Origin: Blastobasis lacticolella | Taxonomy: Eukaryota; Arthropoda; Insecta; Lepidoptera; Blastobasidae | Direction: 5' to 3' | Length of the DNA stretch: 64,000 nt | Assembly (NCBI GenBank): GCA_905147135.1 | Contig: LR990053.1 | Location: 14,954,501 to 15,018,500 of the forward strand | Part shown: positions 10,748 through 23,096 of the stretch, piece by piece | Numbering within the stretch: position 1 is the stretch's first letter | Layout of the letters: each line of letters begins with the position of its first letter | Made by a program: the position numbers and the translations under genes | The notes under the pieces: model-generated | What the model saw: the letters and a program-made list of their open reading frames with translations, nothing else | What the model was told of the DNA's origin: nothing | Databases searched by the model: none

Positions 10748-11140
10748 ATGTCGCAGCCAAATGGTTAAATTAGCCGGTTAATTAAACGGCTAGCTATTTA
10801 AGCAGTTATTTAACTGAAAATTGGCCAAATTCATGAACTTTGAAAGTAAAGTCAAATGAACGATATTGCCTCGAGTTTACGGAGCTCTTCCATTCATTGT
10901 CATAATGCTAACCTAAACTAACCGAATAGAAACCTAATGCAAACTATTATTATAGTTTGAAGTTATTGTGGGTAGGTTAGCATTGGAACAATGTGTGAAA
11001 GAGCTGCGTAAACTCGAGGCAATATCGTTACTTCAACATCACTTTAAAATCTTATGAAACTGGCAAATTTTCAACTAAATAATTGCTCAAAAGGCTAGCC
11101 GTTTAGTTAACCGGCTAGTTTAACCATCCGGCTGCGACAT
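10748..11140. mobile_element. Foldback (long inverted repeat) element, 393 bp
   Basis: Two arms of about 175 bp are imperfect reverse complements separated by about 45 bp. Both start ATGTCGCAGCC and share AGCCGGTTAA, AAACGGCTAGC, GATATTGCCTCGAGTTTACG and AATGCTAACCTA. No protein is encoded. The shape is that of a foldback transposon or MITE whose ends are its arms. The target-site duplication is unclear: left flank GAGTATAT, right flank GTACAATA. Confidence 0.8.
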
Positions 11141-11214
11141 GTACAATATTTCGTCATCCTGGTTTTCGTTATTTTTTATAAACAATTGCGTTACGGGAAA
11201 CTAAATACGTTTTC

Positions 11215-11660
11215 GGGAAACTTCCTTACATCCGGTATTAATTTGCGGCTGGAGCGATCAATCCTTGCGTGTCGAGAGTCGAGTCGATACGAATGTCGGA
11301 GAGTCGGGAATGGGTTCACTGGCTTATTGGGATGCGTTTGCGCATTTAGTATTTTGGTATCAATTAGTGCCAGTACTATGAAGGACAAGGAGTTTGGACT
11401 TTAGACTAGGTGTACTAATTATGAGGATTTAATTTTTTTTTATTTGCTTAACGATTTACACTTTTTGTTACATTGAAATATTACAGGAAAAATCCATGTC
11501 TAATAAGAGGCAAATTAACGTTCACAATAGATACGATCACGCTTAATTAAAAAATAAACCTAAATCAACCACCACTGTAGTTAGTGTAAATGGCAAGAAA
11601 ATAAAGAAGATTTATTAAGGTACAAACAAAATATTTACAGAATCATAACAAATAAACTAA
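11215..11660 (+). repeat. Direct duplication, copy 2
   Basis: Second copy of the segment at 10412-10690. Just upstream of the block, copy 1 has a 28-bp stretch between two ATCCG repeats, whereas copy 2 has a single ATCCG (near 11234), consistent with loss by microhomology. Copy 2 also has about 130 bp of extra sequence at 11420-11590 before the shared end. Confidence 0.72.
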
Positions 11661-11669
11661 TGCCATAAT

Positions 11670-11775
11670 TAAATAAATATGCTTTGACAAATTCACACAG
11701 CGCCATCTAGCCCCAAAGTAAGCAAAGCTTGTGTTGTGGGTGTTAGTTAACTGACTGGGTATACGTATGTATGTA
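11670..11775 (-). repeat. SINE-Gly fragment (3' part)
   Basis: Minus-strand copy of the SINE-Gly tail: GACAAATTCACACAGCGCCA, then CTAGCCCCAAAGTAAGCAAA, with some body sequence. The tRNA head is absent. Confidence 0.75.
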
Positions 11776-12162
11776 AACTCTTTTACAAATATAGCAGAGT
11801 AACAAAAGTATCATTTTACATAGCAAAGACACGTCTATCTCACAATGGGATTTCTTCCACCTAACCTTAGACTCTCTGAAACATATTCGAGTTTAAAAAG
11901 CAACGGTCAAAATGGTGCAATGAAGGACGCTAGTGGCCAACGTAGATGACTTAGTGTAGAATTATCAAATGTTAAATTCAATTGCCAACTGAGTTAGCGA
12001 ATAGCCTGGTTGTACTTTCAAAGTACTTTTGACTATTTACCCCAGGTAGACTTAATTTTTTGCAAATGACTCTAGAATAATTATTTTCTTATCTGTCATC
12101 ACTCTATAAGCCACGAAGGAAAAAAGTTTTTTCATAAAAAAAAATGAGCATACTTTTGCTTG

Positions 12163-12374
12163 AAGATAGCTAATCTATTCCATCATCATCATCATCATCT
12201 TGGCGTTAATATCCCGGTTGTGCTCTTGCGCACGAGGGCCCGGGGTCCACCTTGACCATGATCCAGAATTTGGCAGGTCAGGTAATTACAGTGGAGCGAC
12301 TGCCATCTGACCTCCATGACCCTGCTACCAGGGGAACCTGACCAGATTGGATCTGACAAGATAGCTAATCTATT
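12163..12374 (-). mobile_element. SINE-Ser copy with perfect 17-bp target-site duplication
   Basis: A 5'-truncated minus-strand copy of the SINE described at 28908. The insertion (12180-12357) is bordered by AAGATAGCTAATCTATT at 12163-12179 and again at 12358-12374, a perfect 17-bp duplication. The tail is (ATG)n in element sense, next to GGCGTTAATATCCCGG in plus orientation. Clean flanks suggest a relatively recent insertion. Confidence 0.92.
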
Positions 12375-12654
12375 ATTGTAATTTAATGAGTGTCAACAAG
12401 TGTCAATTAACTTGGACTCTAATTTAAATTGAAGTTCGTCACCATCTGAAATTATAAATTTTAATAGAATTTGTCACCCGAAAGTTAGTTAATATAATTT
12501 TAATTTATTCTATTTCTACCTATTGAGTTTTGGCGTAGCCGTCCATTTCAATATTCATTTCTTTGTTATTTTACTTACCTACACGTTATTAGTTATACTG
12601 TTATTCCTACAAAATAACTTTATGATGGTATCTCATTTTTCAATAAGAAAAATA

Positions 12655-12725
12655 TTTTTTTACACGGCAGACAAACAGGCAAGCGGGCCACCTGATGGAA
12701 AGTGGTTAACGCCACTGTTGTTCCA
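12655..12725 (-). repeat. LINE tail family A, variant fragment
   Basis: TTTTTTTACACGGCAGACAA followed by GCGGGCCACCTGATGG and AAAGTGGT matches the variant of family A seen at 20860-21118. Confidence 0.55.
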
Positions 12726-12784
12726 TAATCATATGTTGTTCATGTTTGAGTGGTTGTTTTATAATCTAAAGTTTTAATTTTATT

Positions 12785-14600
12785 TTACGAGACATGTTCA
12801 GAAAGAATGCATGACTGAACATTCTTTATTGCTTATGGAGGCTATGCTTATACACAAATAATTCATAGTTAAAATAAAGGAAAAAAAGAAAAACCAAGCG
12901 GCCTCAAAGAAGGTTGAAATGCGTGCAACCCTCTAGGCTAGTTTGTATCTTAAGCGTTGGTGACTCTGATGATAGAACCGCGTCTCCTCATCGAGCAAAC
13001 ATCGAAGGGACACAGGAATACGTAATGAGCATATGCATGAAATATAACTGTAAAGATTTCCGCCAAGTGTCAAAAATCATGTTTGAGACCAAAAAGGCAT
13101 CATATTGGCCGAGTTATATAGCAGATGAAAAAAATGCAGCCTTAGCCACCAAAGACTTACAGCTAACCGTATTCTCCAGACTTAGTGCTTTCAGATTATT
13201 ATCTATTCACCTCCTTGAAGGCATACATAGGAAGAATTAAAATTTAAAATCGACGCGTTTAGGTCCTGAAATGGGGTCTTACCCTATTTCGGAGCTTGCA
13301 AAAAGTTCTTCGTGGAGGGCACAAAAAAGTTTGTGCCAAGACTCACCACATGCAGTCAGCGGGATATAGATTATGTGAAAAAATAGCCAAAAAGTGTATC
13401 AAAAATATGCAGTAATTTTCTGTCCAAAAAAGTATAAAAGTTTAGTGAACGTCTCTAGTGCTCAAATACCTCAATCAGTGTTCTTTCAAGATACCTATGC
13501 ACTTGATTGCAATACAAGCAAAAAATTATCGTCACAAAAAAGACAATTGGCAAAACAATATTCCGGAATATGGATTAACGTATTTTGTTAGAACACAAGT
13601 CACCTACTTAACATAACAATACATTAACTCGTAAACATCTCGTCTTTCAATGATCGGCTAAAGGAAGAGAAGTGTCGTCGTCGCAACAATAGGCCCAGAG
13701 AGGTAGGAAAGCCTCCCTACCTCCCCCTGTGCAGAAAGGGAGGGGGGGAAGAGGATGATTTAATAAATATTCAAATATATAAGGTCTGGCCCTCCTATGA
13801 ACTACAACGCGACGGAAAATTTTATGACAAACATAAAACTCCGTAAATAAGCGAATTGTGTTCGCCGGGAAATGTGATCATTCCTTGTAGAGAACAGAGT
13901 TTTTTTGTTAAACATCGTCTCGTAATTGTGTGGGTTCGCCATAAAGGCAGATTTTCTGACGGAATTTTTCGAGACATTTTATGTGTTGTGTGAAGAATTT
14001 AAAATCAAATTAAGTCGAATACAGTATTGTTCGCGTGTCGATTGTGAAGATTACAATACGTTTGGCGGAAATTGTTACCAATAATAATGCTCGCAGATAT
14101 GTCAATATTTATGTACAAATATTTCACATAATAAAAACAACAAACCAAGTAAAAATAAGTACTTATCCTTATCATTCGTGCAATAGTTTGACTATATTGG
14201 TATCAAATTTTATACCTACCTCTTTGAGGGGTAAGGGACCCTTGTCTGAATTTTATAAGCAGTCGACGAGCAGGAAACTGGGTCTCCCGGAGCCAACGGC
14301 TGCTGACTAAACAATATAAAGGGACGATAAGGATGAAGTACTTACCCTCAAAAAGCCTTATATTTGGCCCTTGTCAGGATGAGGCGCTAACTGACGTTTT
14401 TTACACGAACGGGGATTATGAAGTACCTATTTTGGGTAACGTCTAGTCTTTTGCTTTTGACATCGTTGTCTAATATAAAAAATGAAATAAAAAGTTACTC
14501 GGTATTAAACAAAAAAAAATCATCTCGTGGCTATAAAAGGTACAGATGATAGTGCAATACGCTTATTAGCCTTGACGGACAACAATGGAATCCAATAAGG
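12785..14600. other. No confirmed gene; two in-frame open stretches
   Basis: Frames at 12914-13240 (108 codons) and 13394-13591 (65 codons) are in the same phase and separated by about 150 bp with stops. Neither shows a domain I recognise, and base composition does not differ from the surroundings. They could be a decayed transposon ORF or chance. Confidence 0.3.
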
Positions 14601-14616
14601 TTTCGTTTTTAAGGTT

Positions 14617-14765
14617 TTAGGGTTTTGTTAGAGGTTTGGGGAAACCGAAGAGGGAAAGTAAAACGCTGAGCATTTCTTCAACGGTGTGAAAATATGATAC
14701 CCTTAGTACAGTATTAAGTGTTTTATGTAAACCTAAATTGAATAAAATTATTTGAATTGAATATA
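14617..14765 (+). repeat. Possible LINE 3' end
   Basis: The sequence ends with TTTTATGTAAACC, AATTGAATAAAATTATTTG and AATTGAAT, the style of a non-LTR 3' UTR with a short repeated tail. No coding remnant is seen upstream. Confidence 0.35.
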
Positions 14766-16260
14766 TGTAGCCACGGAAACTGGCTACTGCAACAGGCAAA
14801 AATGTTATATGCAAGATGTTTAATTTACTATTTAATATGGAACTTTAAAGCAATTTATCAAGAATCATTTTATATTGAAAACTACAAAAAAAGGAAAAGC
14901 AAAGAAATATACCAAGCCAAGCACCACTTCCATATGCTCGCATCGTATATTCGTTTGAAGTGGAATGGTTTTTCGAGATTCGAACTCGGCGTCCATTTTC
15001 AAACTTCCCGCGCTTTCTACAGACACTGATTGGCCTTAAAACAAGCCCGCTATGGCCGTGGTGAGTGCTCTCCAGTACGCGTTATTGACTTTGATCCGCC
15101 ACGCTGATTGGCTGCCAGAAGTCCCGTACCGATTTTAAATCTGCACGTTCCAATGCATCTTTTTGGAGGCACTATTTTTATTTTTCGCAATAAAAATGTG
15201 GACAGGATTCGTATTCCATTTCTGAAAAGACCCAGTGAAGTATCTTCACGCATTCCCGTATAGTATAGGAGATTGAATAGCGGTCCTCACGAGTGTTTAT
15301 GCTCAGGTTTTTGACGAATATTTTTTCTTACCATCTCTACATTGTTGTCTACATCTGTAATTGGACGATTGAAGTATACAGTGAGTTGAAAACAATTCGG
15401 GGGTGGTCTAGAGTAGAGTAATAACCAATTTGTAGGTAGGTTTTGTATTTTAAATTAATGCATTCTGTCTCTAAATATACTATTCATATACAAATTTGGA
15501 TTGTAGAAAAAAAACAAATTTTAAATTCGTTTTTTTCCCTACTTCGTTCATGTAAATTTCGTGTACTACGGTCAGAAGCCGTTATCGTCGGAACAATTTC
15601 GGGAAAATCTTATGTTACATACTGATAATGTAGCTTTCTACACGCGCAACAATTTCTTCAGATCGGTTACTTAATTTTTGAGTTTATCCATTACAAATAA
15701 ACAATCAAATCTTTCCAGAAACACATGAGACTCAATACCGCATCTCTTCAATTTTTTCATAATCAGTAATTATTGTAACTTTTATATGTATTTTAAATAT
15801 TTAATGTGAGTGTATAAATCATAAATCACATAAACCGATTAAAGGTTCGTCGGGCAATCAGATCAACCGAAACCTCGAGGCGACGTCGATTCAAAACAAA
15901 ACTGTTTGTTTGTCCTAGAAGCGCTCGCTTATTAGATTTTTAATAACACCGATGCCAAGCGATTCCGATACAAACTTATTTCGCAACATAAATTTCAACT
16001 AACAAAAGTTCATCATCACGAAGTCGCAAACAACTTTCGCTCCAGAAACAACACCGAGAAACATTGTTTGTGTCAATGTTGACATTATGTCATGTTGATT
16101 TATTGAGAGCGGCTGCTTTTGACTTCGCAGTTTGGTTGGCTCGTGAAAAATATTGCTGAGTTGGAGTGGTCACTAGCTCACTTTATCAACTGGATAGTAG
16201 GAGCTGCCAGCCAAGTAGTGACGTTCGAAAATATTCTCATAATTTAATACTATACACGCT
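14766..16260. other. No gene seen
   Basis: Mixed unique sequence. A tRNA-like B-box on the minus strand (GAGTTCGAATCTC, 14967-14979) has no matching A-box or stem set. A CpG-richer patch lies at 15840-15910. Confidence 0.4.
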
Positions 16261-16267
16261 GTGGTCT

Positions 16268-16540
16268 TATATAGCTGTGTGGTGTCCGGCAGAGTAGAAT
16301 AGCACCAGCCCCTTACACTCGTGGGTGTCGTACAAGGCGACTAATGTTTTCGAGGCAAACGATCTAGTGTCTCCATGGACTTAAAAATGGGCAACAGCAT
16401 TTTCTATTGTTATATTTATAACACTGCAATCTCCAACCCGGCTGCCAAGCGTGGAAATAATGGCAATAACCTCCCCTTTCGTGGGGCCCTAAATCCTGTA
16501 GTAGGACTGATATGGGCTGTGATGATGATTCACGTTGTAG
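16268..16540 (+). repeat. Repeat family B, near full copy
   Basis: One of eight copies in the window. It begins GTGTGGTGTCCGGCAGAGTA, passes through CTCGTGGGTGTCGTACAAGG and TCCAACCCGGCTGCCAAGCG, and ends GGGCTGTGATGATGAT. No protein is evident. The (GAT)n end suggests mobilisation by an RTE-like LINE, or that it is itself a LINE 3' end. Family letter B is my own label. Confidence 0.7.
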
Positions 16541-16639
16541 TTATTATGTCGCAAGAGGGAAAAATGATATTTTTAAGGCGAGGGCGCTTTTTAATCCTAA
16601 TCCAAGGATTCTTTAAATAGCTTGCGTGAGATTCGACAA

Positions 16640-16862
16640 ACAAGCACGCGAAGTTTTGAATGAATGTTTCTCGCTCGTACGATTCTGATGTGGAATGAGC
16701 TCCCAGCCACAGTGTTTCCTTTGGACTATGACATGGGATCGTTCAAGAGGTATATTAGAGGTCTCTTCAGAGGTGGGTAACGCATTGAACTCCCCTTTTG
16801 TTGCAGCTGTATATGGGCGGCGGTGACCACTTTCCATCCGGTTTGCCGTGTAACAAAAAAAA
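16640..16862 (+). repeat. LINE tail family A, variant with readable C-terminus
   Basis: In one frame MWNELPATVFP, YDMGSFKRYIRGLFRGG and a stop can be read, then GCGGTGACCACTTTCCATCC and an A-run at 16853-16863. The WNELP and F..Y/V..F pattern fits the ORF2 C-terminus of a non-LTR element; the rest is lost. Confidence 0.6.
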
Positions 16863-16899
16863 AATGCGACCCAGTCATACACTCTATTCGTCCCCACTG

Positions 16900-17380
16900 T
16901 GATGAAAATAAATGACGCTTTTAGGTACCCACAAGCCGTATATATTTGGATGAATTACATTTTTGCGTCGGGAATAGAATAGAATAGTTTTAGAGAGCCT
17001 GATATTAACATATGTCTATGGGCCATATCAATAAACTGCACTCAACTGAGTGTTATCTTGTTTCTCAAGGTAAACCGCTTAAAGGTAGTGTTTGAGTTCA
17101 GGATTTCACTTGAGGACGTTGTATAAAAACATATGGTATAGTACATTATGGTCTTTAGAGGAATGTTTTGTCTGATGTCACATTAAAAACGGATATTAAC
17201 GCAACAAGTAAGTAGTATTAAAACTAAAAACACCAACTGCTGTTAATACTGTAAAGCAAACAATAATTTTAAGTGTCTGTCACAGTCAGGTAAAAAGACT
17301 ACTTATATACTTATACATTAAACGAACCCAGCTAAACGGCATGCAGATATCTATAGTTTTCCAATAGGGACTGGTCGATA
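16900..17380. other. No gene seen
   Basis: AT-rich sequence without open frames of note or recognised repeats. Confidence 0.45.
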
Positions 17381-17388
17381 TTGACAGT

Positions 17389-17650
17389 TTGTGGCGGCCA
17401 TTTTGTTTCAGCGGGAAATTGACCCCACTAAATTTTTTCTTATTGAGTTTCCTGAAGTCACAGGTCTATGCCAATAAGCCGCAATCGACCGATGCTCTCA
17501 TAGGCAACATAACCAAGGCTATCGCTAAAATTCAGCCGGAACTATGCGGCAGAGTTATTAAAAACTGGACCTCTCAGATTCGTGCCACCGCGGCACCGTG
17601 CAAAGTCGCGCCGGATATTTGAACGATATCATTGTCCATACATAACAGCC
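17389..17650 (+). pseudogene. Mariner/IS630-type transposase relic (C-terminal part)
   Basis: A 77-codon frame carries LTPLNFFLLSFLKSQVYANK, then IAKIQPELCGRVIKNWTSQI. This matches the end of a widespread insect mariner-like transposase family, where D.TPLDFFLWG..KS.VY.NKP is followed by I..I.PEL...V..NW. The aspartate expected in PLDFF, the last catalytic acidic residue by my reading, is asparagine here. A frame break near 17612 moves the normal ending (LNDIIVHT, then stop at about 17641) out of frame. The N-terminal two-thirds is missing. This is a dead fragment; the family assignment is from memory of the motif. Confidence 0.75.
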
Positions 17651-19060
17651 TTTGAAATAAAAAAGATTATTTCATTAATACCTCATACACAGTTTGCTTT
17701 ATTCCATTTCAACATTGACCCGCCCTTATTGGAAAACCTTTAAAACGAGCACACAGAAACGGACGTAGGAATATCATATGCAAAATACTAAAAATACAAA
17801 AAAGAATTATCCATCCGACTTAAAGCGTACGTTAACAGTATCGAAAGTAAATAAATATAAATAAATAAAAGGTTATTGCGTTATTTAAATCTATTTACAA
17901 TTTACAGTTTCTAGAATCTTCTTTAAGGCAATGATTTGCTTGTTTTAGGAGCGTCCGCTCTTTTATCGTCACACAAAGAAAGTAGTACCTATATACTATT
18001 CTACGCAATTGTGTAAGCAAATATAGTTAAGCCAAAACTGCCAAGTCGCCCCACACGCTATCTTACACAAAAGACACGACACACTGGTTCGTGCCGCGAG
18101 GCGGTGCCAACAAAAATATTTTATGCATATCGCATACACTTGCTGAATTTTTGACTCCGAACGTTCCCCAGCCGCATAGATAATGGAATACGTGGCCTTG
18201 CTTGCTTCAAGTTGTCTCTACTAGGCGTACAGTGAGTTTTGTATAGGCAACGTATTATATTTTAATGTGACAAAATTCGTCCTTGATGTGGAGGCTTAAG
18301 CAGTGGACTGATTAGATTACTGTCACAGAGAGTCTATGCCAGCCATTTACTTACATGTGATTTGTCAAAAGCATGACAAAAATAGGTTTCTTTGGTGTGG
18401 AAAGAAACTTTGGGCGGCCGTCATACCACTTGACGGGTTTAACGGGATCGAGCCTATTTGATCGTGCCACTGGATCAAGTCACATGATGGTGAGTGGCAG
18501 GCATTATTATAGTCTAATTACTGTCAGTCTTTAGGCAGTTAAAGTATAATAACATTTTTATAAAGCTAAACGTATTATGACCGAAATAAAACATGATAAA
18601 ATTTCTTGTAATTTATAAGTATTTTGATAGATTTATTGTATTTTTTTATATATTGTGTTGTTATTTTAACTATACAATTAACTTTAACAAATTAACTTTA
18701 AAATATATTAAAGATAAGAGTGCATTTTCATAAGGCATATAGGCAATGTTGCCTATGGTGATGTTTATGTTTATGATTTTAAGAGATAACTTCTTTGTGC
18801 TATAAAAATATACCCAAAACATGGTGACGAAGCAATACAGCCATTTGTGGAGCGGTTATTGACGTCCGTGACATGCATAATTCTATAAAAGGGAGGCTGT
18901 AGCTATGTACAGATATTGGGAAAGATGCCATAAGAAACGGCTTGGGTTCGTTGCTACCCTCAAACCAATAGTCAGTAAAGTTTAAATGTCAGTCAAGATT
19001 TTTACCGGCTGTCATTTTAGCGGTTTGTTTGTTATTTTTTCTTGGTACTGGAAGACAGGC
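17651..19060. other. No gene seen
   Basis: AT-rich, with a run of AAATA-type sequence near 17850-17870 and no long open frame. Confidence 0.45.
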
Positions 19061-19063
19061 TCA

Positions 19064-19180
19064 TTATTTTTTTATACCACTAAAGTGGCAAACAAGCTTA
19101 CGGGCTGCCTGATGGTAATCAGTCACGACAAGCCTATTAACGTTTGCAATACCAGAGGGGTATCACCCACGCGTTGCCAA
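19064..19180 (-). repeat. LINE tail family A copy
   Basis: TTTTTTTATACCACTAAAGT and GGGCTGCCTGATGGTAATCA match family A on the minus strand. It is truncated after ACCCACGCGTTGCC. Confidence 0.65.
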
Positions 19181-19184
19181 ATAA

Positions 19185-20180
19185 TTCAAAAGAGTCTGGT
19201 CATTGATGGTATCAAACGTGGTTTTACATGACTACAAAATGTATTGGATATTTATTATGAAGTCTTATGAATTCGCCCACCTGTCAATGACTCACTACAC
19301 TCACAAAACACGACATTCATATGATACACAACGTAATTGGTAAACCCGTAAAACGTAGACACGTGTTTCGCTCTTTCACAGTGCATTCTCAAAAAAAAAC
19401 GTTGGTAACAGTTTGAGGCAAACCTATCACCAAGTGAGCCATACAATCCCTCTCCATCAATCTCAATTTTTTTTATACTTCGACTAGCCAGGCATTTAAC
19501 TGCTGTCGCACCTGTTAAGTGATTGAGATGATTGAGCATGCCTGTCTAGGAACAGCATTTACTCTAGCCTTGAAAGCATGTAGATTATAATGATCAGAGA
19601 ACACACTCGCAGGGAACAAGGTACATTTAAAACCTTGTAAATAAAATAATAGCTTGTGGTGTGAGTTCTAAAGTTCTGCTGAGAAAATTCTACGTGTATC
19701 TATAGAAATAATGTAACAATTGAGACCGAGAACCAGAATAAAGTGGTTGTGGCGTAAAAAGGAACTAACATTGCGCCAATAGGGAAACGACTGAAGAATA
19801 GACACCGACGCCCCTAACGTTCATTATTATCCTTGTCGTTTTGTTAATTTCTATTGAAAAGGCCTCTGGGCTGTGCTCTTTAGAAAGCTTGCACCAAAGC
19901 GTTTTGTACTGATAGCAGGAATATCAACAAAATTGGGGTGAAATATCCATCGGCATGCTGATATTGCGAAGGTGGAAAGGGCCGGCTTAATTAGGTCATG
20001 CAATTCCTTCGCACACTCACTGTCTTACTGATAAAAATTGTTCGAAGTTGATCAAGCGTTGTACGCTTGTTTAACGAGTCTATAATATACAAGGCTTTGT
20101 AATAATACTTTTGACATGTGCAACAAACTTATTTGACCGGAGTGACAACGTATAACTGTTGTTGGAATTTGCATGATTCA
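19185..20180. other. No gene seen
   Basis: Short open frames only. No family recognised. Confidence 0.4.
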
Positions 20181-20184
20181 AAAT

Positions 20185-20273
20185 GGCGACACTTGGTTTC
20201 AGCTTTCGCTAAGTTACACACGTCACCACAAACTAATTTTACTAGGTGACAAAAACCGGAACTAAGTGTCGCC
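20185..20273. mobile_element. Short TIR element, 89 bp
   Basis: It starts GGCGACACTTGGTTTC and ends with its approximate reverse complement, GGAACTAAGTGTCGCC. Another GGAACTAGGTGTCGCC end occurs at 60391-60406, so the terminus is dispersed. Too short to code; MITE-like. Confidence 0.5.
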
Positions 20274-20279
20274 AATTGA

Positions 20280-20860
20280 AATATCCTTTGGCGGTAATAC
20301 TAAATTCCACAACAAGGACGCCGTTATGGCCCAGATAAGTTTGTATACACGCCGTGTAACTAACTGTGTAACTAGTAAGCTTTCAACGCTTGTTGATTAG
20401 TACTTTTTTATTAGTAAGACGGTCATTGACATACAAACTGTAGACTTATACATGCGTAACTTTCCGTTTAAGCCCAAAACTACTCACACAATTACAAATT
20501 AGCATATTTGAGGGTTTCTACAGAATCTAAAACAACAAACTGGTTAATGGATCCGTCCTAGCCATCACAGTCAATCTTATATTTCTCGCCGTCATTATTT
20601 CTTTCACATTACAAAATCCATAATTCCTTTCTTATTTCTCTTCACTTGTTCAAAGTATTTCTAAATTTTTGTGCAATGTTACTTTTACTCTAGTTCCGAA
20701 TGTTGTAGATAATTATACATATATAAAGCTTATGCCTTTGTCCCTCAGTAAGCGTTGTCGGATATTATGGATCGCCACTTTTCTCTCCTACACAACTCTG
20801 GAGCCTTGCATATATCCACAATTCTTTTCATACCATACCCTTACCACATGTTATAGATGA
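20280..20860. other. No gene seen
   Basis: AT-rich unique sequence with a 63-codon frame that lacks motifs. Confidence 0.4.
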
Positions 20861-20861
20861 C

Positions 20862-21118
20862 TTTTTATATTATACGGCAGGGCAGACAAACAGACAAGCG
20901 GGCCACCCGATGGAAAGTGGTCACCGCCGCCTATGGCTATCAGCAACACCAGGGGCGCTACCAATGCGTTGCCCGCCTCTAAAGGGACATCTAATATACC
21001 TCTTGCATGTAATAACCCATGTAATAGTCCAAAGGAAACACTGTGACTTACACTGACTTAGTGCTAATTTAGTATAATATAAGGTTCGTCGGAGAAAGTT
21101 GAAAGTTAAGCAGAGCAT
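20862..21118 (-). repeat. LINE tail family A, variant copy
   Basis: Same variant as at 12655: ACGGCAGGGCAGACAAACAG, GGCCACCCGATGGAAAGTGG and CCAGGGGCGCTACCAATGCG. On the minus strand the C-terminal coding remnant is heavily decayed. Confidence 0.55.
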
Positions 21119-21124
21119 CGATAT

Positions 21125-22320
21125 GTCTACATTGGTGAATGGTATTGTTTAATATTATGTTTGCGTACTTCATTATTAGGTACAGAATTCAATACCTCTC
21201 TGTTTTAACCTACCCTGTTTTACCTTTGGTTCTTCTCCGGTTTCTACGCGCATCCATAGTGATGCAAGCTCATTTTACAGGTACTTGTGGTGGGTAGAAG
21301 AATTTGCTGCGAACTGTACGTGTTATGAGTACGAACGATGTAAATGCATTAACGATGTACCGTGTTGAACGCAATTTTAAGTGTTTTAACGCTTTATATG
21401 GGTAAGTTTTTAGACAGAGTTTACGCTAGGAAATAAAAATTATGTTTTCCGAGCGTACTCCATACAAACGTTGTTTGATTATATTTACAATATCACGCTG
21501 TAAAGGCCAATGAAATGTTGTATACGTGATCCAGAAAGAAATGTCTATGATTGTGGTTTGTCAGATTTTCGTTAAAATATATCGTTTCAAAGTTGCGCCG
21601 GGTTTTAAGATTTGCATGCAATTTCTACTTTTAAACGATATTTTTAACGGAATTTCGACAAATCACAAGCGTAAATATTGGGTTCTGGATCACGTTTACG
21701 AAATTTCATTGGCTGGAGATATCCTAGTAACGCTATTACAATTGAGAAACTCTACTAATAAACATAAAATAAGCAACAAGCCATAAGCCTTATAAAATAC
21801 ACTTTCCAGTGGCAATTAAGAAAGAACTTGTCTCTTTGATTTACAAGAATTTCTTTTTATTATTCTGCGATTATGAGCACGGATAAAAGAATTCGTGTGT
21901 GTATGTTACAATGTTTTTAAGCTCTATTTTGTTATTTTCTTAGTAACTCACTTACAAATTATTAAATTGGGTGTCTGTATTTGACTGTAATTGTAAACCA
22001 CGATTAAAATGAGTAGGTATCTAACGTCTACAGATATTACTAATTGTCTGGGTTCACTGTCTTTGCAACCTTGTCTTGTAGTTATATTTAAATACCTCAG
22101 CAATGTTCGAAACCTGTGGCGTTTATGTTAAATAACATAATATTGTTATTTTGTGAATATAATTTGATACTTTTTGAAGCAAACAGCTCACTTGATGAAA
22201 AATGTAAACTATCGCACATAACAATTCATGCAATTAGTTTATTATAACAGAGTTAACGCAAAATCGAGGGTGCTGTGACACTGTGCGGACTAAGGTGGTA
22301 TGTTTAATGCACAATATTTT
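21125..22320. other. No gene seen
   Basis: AT-rich. A frame at 21526-21786 (86 codons, KIYRFKVAPGFKICMQFLLL) has no recognised family. Degraded repeat-like words (GCGGACTAAGGTGGTATG) occur near 22280. Confidence 0.35.
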
Positions 22321-22323
22321 CGA

Positions 22324-22331
22324 TGACGTCA
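22324..22331. promoter_or_regulatory. CRE palindrome TGACGTCA
   Basis: A full cAMP-response-element palindrome (CREB/ATF family consensus) about 60 bp before the GC-rich island begins. Position next to a candidate promoter raises its interest; binding is not shown. Confidence 0.45.
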
Positions 22332-22821
22332 CTTTATTGACACTAACATCCAATACACCGAATGACCCCAGGAACCAATAGCACCAGAATCAGCTGGTGC
22401 GCTACCCAGGCGGCATGCAAGCGTGGTTCGCCATGGCAACGCTACGGGCGCTACGGGTGGGTACTCACAATGTAGCGCAGAGGGGGCACATAGCCGAGTG
22501 CGCAGGAGTGTCCGGCCTGTGCCCGGCCGCGCCGGCGCGCTACCGGGCGCGCATGGCGGCCCGAGCACGGCGCGCGCGCTCCCGCGCCAGCCACACACCG
22601 AATCGCCTCGCCGCACAGTCCGACTGTCAACAACCACGCACGTTAGAGACCGGCTCCCCCACACCGAACGAACCACGGCCCCGCGACGCGCCTCGCCCGC
22701 GCTGGCATTCCAGCCTGTTTGTTCAGCGCGTGGAAGCGCGCCCGAGCGCTCGCACGCTGTCGCATTGCAGGACCGCTCGCGCCGGCAGGGTGGCGCGGGC
22801 CATCGCGGCCGTGCCAGCGAT

Positions 22822-22827
22822 CACGTG
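22822..22827. promoter_or_regulatory. E-box CACGTG
   Basis: Palindromic bHLH-type site within the GC-rich island. One such hexamer is expected often in GC-rich DNA, so weight is low. Confidence 0.3.
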
Positions 22828-23096
22828 CGGCGCCCGTGCCGATTGATCGGCGAATACTCACATTAGCATGCCAGCGCCGGCCCGAAGGTATCAACTGGCG
22901 TTAACGGAACCGATCGAACACACGAGCATGTTGTCGAGCCTCGCGCGGTGTCGCGTGCCGGCGCGCGCGTCCGCACGGCCTGGGCCGGGTGCCGCACCGC
23001 CGTTGCGGGCTGCTGGGCGCACTGCGCGGCGGGAGTGGTGGCGGCCGCGCGGCGCGGCTCCGCGGCCCCGCGCCCCGCCCGGGCCCCGCCGCCGCC

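Noticed and set aside
12914..13591. Split gene in one phase
   Set aside because: No recognisable domain, splice sites not convincing, stops between.
14967..14979. tRNA gene on the minus strand
   Set aside because: Only a B-box-like word is present; no A-box or stems.
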